DNA of 64,000 bases from Paenibacillus sp. cl123. GTDB lineage: Bacteria > Bacillota > Bacilli > Paenibacillales > NBRC-103111. Shown here piece after piece: positions 41,164 through 48,900 of this stretch. The stretch's first letter is position 1. The number at the start of each line of letters is the position of its first letter. The DNA lies in NCBI RefSeq assembly GCF_900101595.1, contig NZ_FMYY01000010.1, positions 124,001 to 188,000 on the forward strand, in the 5' to 3' direction. Position numbers and translations under genes: made by a program. The notes beneath the pieces are model-generated. The model did no database searches, was not told the DNA's origin, and saw nothing but the letters and a program-made list of their open reading frames with translations.

Positions 41164-42429
41164 ATGCTGGATTTTTTCAAAAATTTATTCGATAAGAAGC
41201 CTCCTGTCAAGGAAAGACCGCCGTTTTACAGCATCGTCTGTCCCTACTGCTTCGCCAAATGCGAGCCGGCCGATGTCGTGTTCCGCGCCGCCCATGTGAA
41301 GGAGAACGACGATGAATTCGCGCTGCAGGAGGACGAGCGGCTGAATGAATGGAGACGGAAGTTCCGCCTGGCGCTGCCTGATATGGAGGCGGTCATCGAT
41401 CCTCAGACGATTCCGGAGGACAGCCGGATCTATGCCGGGCAAGTGCTGGTAGCGGTAACGGACCGGTATGGGGTGACAACGCGCCGCAGGCTGTGTCCGA
41501 GCTGCCATAATGAGCTTCCGATCACGGCCGGACAAGTGCCCAGCAATATTATTTCGATCGTCGGCGCCTCCCAAGTGGGCAAGTCGGTCTATATGACTTC
41601 GCTCATCCACACGCTGCAAACCGAGACCGCCGCTCACTTTCAGGCGGCCTGCATGCCTCTGAGCGCCGACATCTCCCGCAAGTTCCGCCATTATTATCAC
41701 GAGCCGATCTTCGAACGAGGCAGCATGCTGCAGTCGACGAATCCGAATGAGCAGCAGGAGCCGTTCATTTTCCAATTCGTGTTCAAGGATGAGACGAAGC
41801 CGCCGCTGCTGCTCGTGTTTTTCGACGTGGCGGGCGAGGGAATGGTCGAACGGGCGTACTTGGACATCTATGCGTCTCATATTCAGAATTCCTCGGGCAT
41901 TTTGTTCCTCGTCGATCCGCTCCAGGTTCGTACGATCCGCGATAAGATCCGGCTGAATCTGGGCGAGGACGAAGGCGAGTTTGCCAGCCGCTACGATGAG
42001 CCGAGGGAGGTCGTCATCTCCTTGTACGAGAACTTCATCTCTCATCAGCAGAGCGGCAAAACCGATATTCCGACCGCTATCGTGCTGACCAAAAGCGATA
42101 TGCTGCAGCATCTCCAGGAAGAAGACAGCGACTATATCCAGCCTAACAGCAATGTGTTCCGCGATGTAAGGCACAGGGGATATCTGGATCGCACCGAGTT
42201 TGAAAATATTAACGGCGAAATTCGCCGCTTTATCGAGAAGGTAGACCGGCCGTTCAAGGATGCGGTTGATGTTTATTTCCGCAACACGGCGTACTTTGCC
42301 GTCTCAGCGCTGGGCACGAACCCGGTGAACCGGCAGGTGACGGGCGTAATCAGCCCCGTGCGGGTGGATGAGCCGTTCATCTGGCTGCTGAACCAGCTCG
42401 ACTACATCGACAGGAGAGATGCCACGTGA
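41164..42429 (+). CDS. Zinc-ribbon GTPase of the DO-GTPase/TRAFAC-like type
   Basis: This is a 421-residue cytoplasmic protein. A zinc ribbon is split around an insert: CPYC at 26-29 with Cys33 nearby, and CPSC near 118. The P-loop GASQVGKS follows at about 134-141, a DxxG-type switch reads DVAGE near 221-225, and TKSD near 309-312 is the guanine-specificity motif. This order supports a GTPase rather than an ATPase. The family is known from predicted prokaryotic conflict and signalling operons. ATG 41164 has AGGAGG 8 bases upstream; the longer frame to 41077 overlaps the previous gene. The GAP1-like gene begins within its stop (GTGA), so the two are coupled and probably act together. Confidence 0.85.
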   Translation: MLDFFKNLFDKKPPVKERPPFYSIVCPYCFAKCEPADVVFRAAHVKENDDEFALQEDERLNEWRRKFRLALPDMEAVIDPQTIPEDSRIYAGQVLVAVTDRYGVTTRRRLCPSCHNELPITAGQVPSNIISIVGASQVGKSVYMTSLIHTLQTETAAHFQAACMPLSADISRKFRHYYHEPIFERGSMLQSTNPNEQQEPFIFQFVFKDETKPPLLLVFFDVAGEGMVERAYLDIYASHIQNSSGILFLVDPLQVRTIRDKIRLNLGEDEGEFASRYDEPREVVISLYENFISHQQSGKTDIPTAIVLTKSDMLQHLQEEDSDYIQPNSNVFRDVRHRGYLDRTEFENINGEIRRFIEKVDRPFKDAVDVYFRNTAYFAVSALGTNPVNRQVTGVISPVRVDEPFIWLLNQLDYIDRRDAT

Positions 42430-45185
42430 TCGCGAACGGACAGCGCAGCATTCAGCAGCATTATTTTACGCGTGCGCGCGAGGGCGTTTTCCGGACAAAT
42501 GAAGGCTTCGATACGGTGGCGGCATCGCCCGGCCTGGATGCGCTGTTTATCAAGTCGGCGCTTCATCCGTATTGCTATTATAAAGGCCCGCGGGAGAAGC
42601 CGGACGGGGCGGAAGGGGCCGAGTATCCGGCTGCGCTCGCTGTGTACCATGCGGATAACGGGGATCTCGTGGTCGGACAGACCGTGTATGTGCCGGCTGA
42701 TTTTACCGGACAGCGCAGCGCTTTCTTCACCCATCAGTATGTCGTCCCTGCGGCGCTCAAGGATGAGTGGGTGCGTTATCCGGAGCGGATATTCGCCACT
42801 GAGCAGTTTGCCGTGCATCATGATGCCCGGCTAGGGAAGGAACTGCCCGAGCTGCAAGAGCCGCCGACGCCTGGAGCGGCAGCTAGTCCGGAACCTGATC
42901 AGCTGCTGGCCGGACTCGGACTGACGCGCGATTCGTTCGAGCAGCTGCTCGTCTCGGTGATGGCTTCGGTGACCAATCGGCGCAAAGTATATATTGTGCT
43001 GGACGGAGAACCGGCCCAGGCGGAGAGAGACGCACGCCAGCTGATGCGGCTGCTCTGGAGCTGCATGCCTTATGCGTTCCGCAGGCGCCTTGGCGTCCTA
43101 ACTTTTGCCGGGGAGGCCGAAGGCAAGCAGCATCTGCATGTGACCTTTCTCGAAAAGGGCGCCCTGCGGCAATCCGACCGGCAGCTTGAACGCGAGATGG
43201 TGTTCGATCTATCGGCAGGCAAGCTCGCCGGAGCGGAACCCGCAGCTGTGGCGGGCCGGTGGCTGGAGACGATCTGGACGCTGCGCGAGGAGCCGGAACG
43301 GCTTCAGGCATTATTCGATTTCTGCGAGCAGGCGCTTGCGGGACTGGAGCCCGGCTTGTCCTTATCCTTGTCCTCCTACGAGGAGCTGTGTACGCTGTTT
43401 ACGATCGAGCAGGGCGGATCGGCTGGAGACGCGTTGTATGACGCCGATCGAGCCCGCGTTTGGCGGTCGCTAGGCACCTATCTGAAAGGGGAAACGCAGG
43501 AGACCGCTAAGACTCGGCTGCATGAGCTTGTTGTCCGGCTGCTCCGATTGGAGACCGGCGATGTGAAGAGAGCCGGCAGTCCGCAGGTGATCGACGCTAT
43601 GCTTGGCTGCGAAGCTTATGCGGAGCGAGGGGAGCGGGCGCTGCTCTGCCGGACCGTCGCTCTCTTCGTGATGCGTGCGGCTTCGGCAGGGGATACGGCT
43701 GCGACCGCTCCGCTGCTGGAGCCGATCCAGCGGCAGCCGGAGCTGTTCCGCTCCGTTTTCCGGGAGCTGTCCGGGCTGTCTCCGAGAACCGCCGAAAGCT
43801 GCGCTTCATATGCGATCGGACGAGCGGACAACACGCGCGTCTTGCAGTCGGCCCTGGCCTTTTGGCTGACAAACGCGGATATGCTTTCGCTAAACTTCTT
43901 CGCGGGAGAGACGGTCGCGGCTGTTAAGCGCCTGCTCGCTAAGGAAGGGGCGGCTCGGAAGGTGGATACCGGCGCTGCGTTGTTCCGCTTCTTCGATGAA
44001 CTGTCCGAGCAGCGGGGGTTGGAGCGTTACGCCGACTATTGCGAACTGCTCAAGCTGGAAATTCAGCTGATGCTGCTGGAAGAGGTGCCTTTGGCCGAGC
44101 TGGAGGCGGAGCATGTGTCGCGTCTAGGCTTTATGCTCGATCCGCCGGCGCCGGAGCTGCTGCCGCATCTGAGCAAGGGTCATCGGCTGACGCTGGAGCT
44201 GTGGGCGGCGGTATATCGGGTGCTTACGCTGGAGCGGGGCGGCGAAGCCAAAGCTTCGGCCGCGCTGGCCAAGCTCGGGCCGCTGGAGCTGGAGCGGGCG
44301 CAGGCCTTTCTGCGCGGAGTATGGCGAAACGGAATGCCGCGCACGGCTTTCTCCGGCGTGGCGTACAGCTTCTACCGGGGAGGGGCTGAGCACGGCGGCT
44401 GGGGCTCCTTCGATTTCGATCCGATGCTGGATTATGTGGCGGAGTCGGCGGATAGCAAGGAGACGGTATATGCATTTATCGAATGGAGTGCGTCGGATGA
44501 ACGGTTTACAGGTCCGAGCGGCGGTATCGATCCGCATTACCGGGCCGCGCTTAACCGTTACTTCGACAGATATGACAGCGGCGCGCTGCGCCAGAAGCCG
44601 GTCAGGCAGCGCCTGATGGCTATAGGGAACCCGGCGTTCGTCGCCTTGTTCCGCGAGATCAATACCCGTCAAGCGCCGAGCTGGCAGCGTCTTCTGTGGA
44701 AGCGGCGCAAGCCGCTTATACTGGCGGCGCTGCTGGCAGCTGCGCTGTTGATCGTGCTCCCGCTGATCTGGACGCCGGTCGGGGCGTTCATCACGCGGCC
44801 TGTGCCGGAGCTGCAAGTAGCCGAGCTGCCCGAGAGGACGTCATCCGATACCATAACGGTGAAGGCGCAAGCCGCGGATAATTACGACCGGATGCCGAAA
44901 ATTTATGTCAACGGCGTGCTCGCCGGCCAAGGCGAGGTAAGCCGCGAGGTTGTTCTTGCCGCGGGCATCAATACGATTACGGTCAAAGCGGAGAACAAAT
45001 ACGGACGCAGCCCCGAGACGGTGACCCGCACCGTTATTCTGGAGCCTGCGATCGGACCGAAGCTGCCGCCTCCGGCAGCCGCCGGGCCGACAAACGGCGC
45101 CGGCGGAGCGGCGGGTTCAGATACTGCCCGCACGGAGACGTCTAACGTGAAAGGGGAGTCGACGCCTCCGAAGGGGAGCCGATGA
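42426..45185 (+). CDS. GTPase-associated (GAP1-like) protein with membrane helix and outside Ig-like domain
   Basis: This is a 919-residue protein. The N-terminal 150 residues (QQHYFTRAREGVFRTNEGFD, AASPGLDALFIKSALHPYCY, FTHQYVVP) match the GAP1 N2-type domain that accompanies DO-GTPases. A helical middle region of about 600 residues follows. One membrane helix (about 763-783) comes after RRKP. The last 130 residues form an outside Ig-like/glucodextranase-B-like domain (DTITVKAQAADNY, IYVNGVLAG, GINTITVKAENKYG) and a Pro/Gly-rich tail. GTG 42426 overlaps the GTPase stop by four bases and has GGAGAG upstream. It links the cytosolic GTPase to the cell surface. A strong terminator follows. Confidence 0.82.
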   Translation: MIANGQRSIQQHYFTRAREGVFRTNEGFDTVAASPGLDALFIKSALHPYCYYKGPREKPDGAEGAEYPAALAVYHADNGDLVVGQTVYVPADFTGQRSAFFTHQYVVPAALKDEWVRYPERIFATEQFAVHHDARLGKELPELQEPPTPGAAASPEPDQLLAGLGLTRDSFEQLLVSVMASVTNRRKVYIVLDGEPAQAERDARQLMRLLWSCMPYAFRRRLGVLTFAGEAEGKQHLHVTFLEKGALRQSDRQLEREMVFDLSAGKLAGAEPAAVAGRWLETIWTLREEPERLQALFDFCEQALAGLEPGLSLSLSSYEELCTLFTIEQGGSAGDALYDADRARVWRSLGTYLKGETQETAKTRLHELVVRLLRLETGDVKRAGSPQVIDAMLGCEAYAERGERALLCRTVALFVMRAASAGDTAATAPLLEPIQRQPELFRSVFRELSGLSPRTAESCASYAIGRADNTRVLQSALAFWLTNADMLSLNFFAGETVAAVKRLLAKEGAARKVDTGAALFRFFDELSEQRGLERYADYCELLKLEIQLMLLEEVPLAELEAEHVSRLGFMLDPPAPELLPHLSKGHRLTLELWAAVYRVLTLERGGEAKASAALAKLGPLELERAQAFLRGVWRNGMPRTAFSGVAYSFYRGGAEHGGWGSFDFDPMLDYVAESADSKETVYAFIEWSASDERFTGPSGGIDPHYRAALNRYFDRYDSGALRQKPVRQRLMAIGNPAFVALFREINTRQAPSWQRLLWKRRKPLILAALLAAALLIVLPLIWTPVGAFITRPVPELQVAELPERTSSDTITVKAQAADNYDRMPKIYVNGVLAGQGEVSREVVLAAGINTITVKAENKYGRSPETVTRTVILEPAIGPKLPPPAAAGPTNGAGGAAGSDTARTETSNVKGESTPPKGSR

Positions 45186-45203
45186 CGCTGATACCCCTTG
45201 TAA

Positions 45204-45241
45204 ACAGCCTTCCTGAATGGAGCGGAGGGCTGTTTTTTTTT
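45204..45241 (+). terminator. Rho-independent terminator of the vWA/tubulin/GTPase operon
   Basis: ACAGCCTTCC (45204-45213) pairs with GGAGGGCTGT (45224-45233, one wobble) around a 10-base loop, followed by nine T. Confidence 0.9.
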
Positions 45242-45383
45242 GCCGGCATTGCAAGCCGTTCCGGCTCTCTGCCATTGTCCCGATGTATTGTATAATGGTA
45301 AACAAGCTGGACAGCAAAGAGTAGTGTGAGAAAGCCTAATCAATTTTATATAATTAATACAAAGATGTCTGGGGTAATTTCAA

Positions 45384-45521
45384 TTATTTCAGGTAAGCGG
45401 CCTTTGTTCTGAATTTTATCGGACTGAGGCCGTTTAGTTTTGCTTGTAACCGTTCATATTTATAATTGTTCATATAACATAAATAAGTCCTTTGCACGTT
45501 TGCATATTTCAAGTCTAATCT
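45384..45521 (-). pseudogene. Remnant of an IS3-family transposase (C-terminus of OrfB)
   Basis: On the minus strand an open stretch of 45 codons reads YMNNYKYERLQAKLNGLSPI, then KFRTKAAYLK and a stop. This is the characteristic end of IS3/IS150-type integrase catalytic domains (usual form YNYERxQxKLNGLSPxEYRT). Upstream the frame is broken by stops and shifts. A second fragment (MKSHCGENDLIDYK, near 45535-45576, another phase) probably belongs to the same decayed gene. The catalytic DDE part, the OrfA gene and the terminal inverted repeats are not visible. It marks an old insertion between the vWA/tubulin locus and the adhesin cluster. Confidence 0.7.
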
Positions 45522-45552
45522 CTAGGTTTGTAATCTATTAGGTCATTCTCTC

Positions 45553-45587
45553 CACAATGCGACTTCATTCGCGCATTGTGTTTTTTT
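45553..45587 (+). terminator. Terminator-like hairpin in the AT-rich gap
   Basis: CACAATGCG (45553-45561) and CGCATTGTG (45572-45580) form a perfect 9-bp stem followed by seven T. It would stop plus-strand transcription that runs past the operon terminator and so isolates the adhesin genes. Confidence 0.6.
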
Positions 45588-45965
45588 GCATTCAACGAAA
45601 TAAAACTATTGTAAACATCAATTAAGGCTGCTTGTTGCTGGAGTGATAAGTTTCGAGGAACTTTGCGATTTTGATAGGCGTGAAGTATTAAATTTTATTG
45701 ATATTGCCGATTTAAACGACAAATTTCGATTATAATTTAAAAAAATCCGGTTAATTACAGTTGTTTTGACCTGGTTGTTTAGAAAATGTTTAGTGCCGAT
45801 TGTTTATAATGCAAGAAAAGATTGGTTAGAATTCATCGAGGGCATGAGTAAAAAGGAGGCCAATTGTTATGTTAGGTATCGGTTAGTCTTTATGCCTACT
45901 AAATCCCGAATGATATATTGTGTCCTAAGAACTAGTTATTAAGACTTAAGAGGGGGATCTTGTTC
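45588..45965 (+). promoter_or_regulatory. AT-rich promoter and leader of the adhesin cluster
   Basis: TATAAT boxes lie at 45731-45736 and 45805-45810; neither has a clear -35 hexamer at standard spacing, while TTGACC upstream of TTTAGT (17-base spacing, about 45768-45796) is an alternative pair. The leader to the start at 45966 is about 150 nt. A strong second ribosome site inside it serves a 5-codon open frame, listed separately. No other gene is seen. Confidence 0.45.
45869..45886 (+). CDS. Possible five-residue leader peptide
   Basis: AAAAGGAGG (45851-45859) is a near-perfect ribosome site placed 9 bases before ATG TTA GGT ATC GGT TAG, a minimal frame of five codons 80 bp before the first adhesin gene. 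Such a frame can control a downstream gene by ribosome stalling or by shifting RNA structure. The site may also be a relic. A 32-codon frame starting at 45844 overlaps it but has a poorly spaced site and looks spurious. Confidence 0.3.
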   Translation: MLGIG

Positions 45966-48900
45966 GTGATTAAGAACAATTGGTTATTCAAATGGACATC
46001 CGTCTTTTTGATCATGTGCATGATGGTATCCATGCTATCGGCATGGATGCCGGTAACCGTCTATGGAGCGGAATCGGATAAAACGATTTTGATGGATGGT
46101 ACGAAAATTGGCAATGCGACTGTAGAGGCCGACAATGCATTTCGGAATTTTAATGTCAGTGGCGGCGGGTTTGCCAGCTCTCCGGGCTTCAAGCAGACGG
46201 AGCAGGATAAAGATATCACGATTTATGCAGATGGGACGATGACTGCGGATGACGAAGCGTCCGTTACTTTTGAAGTCAAGGTTCTGGATAATCCCGTTCT
46301 TAAAGCGGTCGCTGCAGGCGGAGAGGCAGAAATCGTGGTGGGCTGGGATGAGCTTCAATTTGATGAAAGCTGCTTCCTTGTCTTCTGCTCCACTTCCGTT
46401 ACAGAAGCTTACTTTTATGTAGATGGTGTTGAAGTGTTAAGGGGACATAGTGGTGATGATGATCGTACCATAGGTTATACGGAAACAACAGCAACAATTA
46501 AACCTAATTCTACAATTGTAATCAATGTAAAGATCGAAGACGAAGATGTTGCTGTCAAAGGAATCTTCATTAAATTCCAAGACAAAATACGCCCCGAGCT
46601 AAGCAGCTATACTTTCAATGGTACAGGGGTAGAGCGAGTCAATAAGAAACAAAAATATGAGCTTTATGCCAAAGCTGGAGAAGATATTTCCCTTACATAT
46701 AACTTCAGCGAGCCGGTCAGGCCATCGGCATTGTCCTCCGGCTACCATGACCATTTCTTGCGTCACTCGCTGTTTACGACCCCTTCTGACGGACTTCCGA
46801 CAGCCAATCTGGAACAGTTTATGACGAACAGAACGTATAAGGCCTCGGATTTCTCCGGTAATTTTCTTAATGTTCCGCTGAAACAAGAGATCAATTATAC
46901 CTATACGGCCCAGAAATATCATCATAGCGACAACTTGCCGCTCGAGCCTCGTATGAAAGCATCGGATGGCTTACCCGGCATCAATCGCGGGCCTATCGAT
47001 TATAGTATGGAAGAAAAGCTCAATGACGCCGTGTTTGTAGACGCGGCAGGCAATGTAGCCAAGCCGATTACGTTGCCCGTTAAGGCGAGCAATTCAAGCT
47101 TGACCAACCTGAAAGGTAATGTTGTAAATCCTTTCGACCATAAAGGTTCCGGTTACCGGGTTATCGTCGACGCAGTGGCTCCCAAGTATTCACGGGTCGG
47201 CAATGGCATTCAGCCGGAGGTTGTGACCGGTGCAACGGTCAACAACCATGATGTGATGGACTTCACGGTTCAATTCTCCGAAGAAGTCATCGCCAGACGG
47301 GAAGGCGTTTCTCCTGCTTATGCGGATGATAAAGTATACTTGTTATTCAACAATGGGATGCGAGCTTACTATTATGAGGGAGACAATGATGCGGCCAAGG
47401 AGAAGTTAGGCTACCAGACGCCAAACGTCAGATTCCGGATGGTGATTCCGGACGGCGTGCAGGTGGAGACCCCGCTGCTCAAGGTGTTGGCTCTGACTCA
47501 TGATCGGAAGGATAACTATCCGGACACCGATTTCTTGGCAAAAGATAAAGAAGTGATCCAGGACTATGCCGGTAATTTGCTCATTCAGCCGGCTAATTAC
47601 TTGGGTGTTCATGTAGACGGGGATACATCCAATGTCAATTCCTTGATCGACTGGGCCAAGTTCTCCGTGGATAATACGGACCCGATCATCGATTTCCACT
47701 ATGAGAATGACGGCGCCACGGATACTTTATACAAAAAGCGCGGCAAGATTACGATCGACGTCAACGATCCTCCGGTTCCGATTCCGACGCTTGATCCGGA
47801 TTATGAGCCAATTACCAATTTTGAAAGACCAAGCCGGGGGATTTACCGTCCTTCGAATATGTCGGGACCGGCCTCGCCGGCAGTCGGGCTGGTCTACTAC
47901 ATGTGGTCTCGGAGTGATACGGTTCCTGCCGATATCGCGAAGGAACACTATGCGGCTATCAAGCGCTTTTCCCTGACAGCCAAGCAGCCGAAGGAAGATT
48001 TGTATCCGAATGTGCCTGCTTTTGAAAACTTCAATCTAAGTGTAGTCAATAACAAGACCAATATGATCGCTCCTCCTGCAGAAGCGTTCACTGAAGCGGG
48101 CAGCGGAACCTGGTATTTGCATACCTGGACCTCGGATATGACCTGGGATACGGCCAGAGAAATTATGCAGTATGCGGCCATGAGAAGCTTTCCGACCAAA
48201 TACCCGCAGCAGTATAAGGCTTGGATGGATGAATTCTCCGGCTCGGAAGCCGACAAGATTTTTTATGCCAATAACAAGGCTTTGATTGCGGCAGCACAAT
48301 ATGAAGATATGCAGCTGTGGCCATTGGAAAATTTCCGTCAGGACGACTCGAACTGGTCTTATAAATCAGCTCCGATCCTGATTGACAACAAAGGCCCTTC
48401 GATTCAGCTGTCAAACAAATTGAATGACGGCACCGCGAATGTGGAAGTCACAACCACCATAACCGACGAACATAGCGGCTTCAAAGAAGGCTACTACCAA
48501 TGGGCGAAGGCTGGAAGCGAGCCGGAAGATATCAACTGGAAGCCGATTATGCTGAGCGGGGGACAGTTTACCGTAGGCACCAGAAATGAAGTGCCTGAGG
48601 ACGGCGATTATATCCTTCATATTAAAGCGACCGATGTATTGGGCAATGAATCGACCAATGCCTTGAGCTCACCGGCCAAAGTAGATTCTACCGCCCAAGT
48701 GAAGGGCAGTTTCTCGAACAACTCGGGGACAGCGTTCGTTCAGAGTCATGATGTGACGTTTTACCTGAACCGTCCTGTTCCATTAACGGTAAGCTCGGTT
48801 ACGTACTCGACCTATGCACCAACTGTAACTGGCTCGGCCTACGGGTTGGGGATCATGGCATTGACTGCGCTGCCTTACGAGGTAAAATATGCCTTCCATG

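Noticed and set aside
28193-45185. Reading the vWA/tubulin locus as a prophage or a type VI/VII secretion cluster
   Set aside because: No phage structural, integrase, sheath, WXG100 or FtsK-like ATPase genes are present; the genes are vWA, tubulin-like and GTPase types.
45844-45942. A 32-codon open frame in the adhesin leader
   Set aside because: Its ATG has a badly spaced ribosome site, the product has no recognisable features, and the strong site inside it fits a different start.
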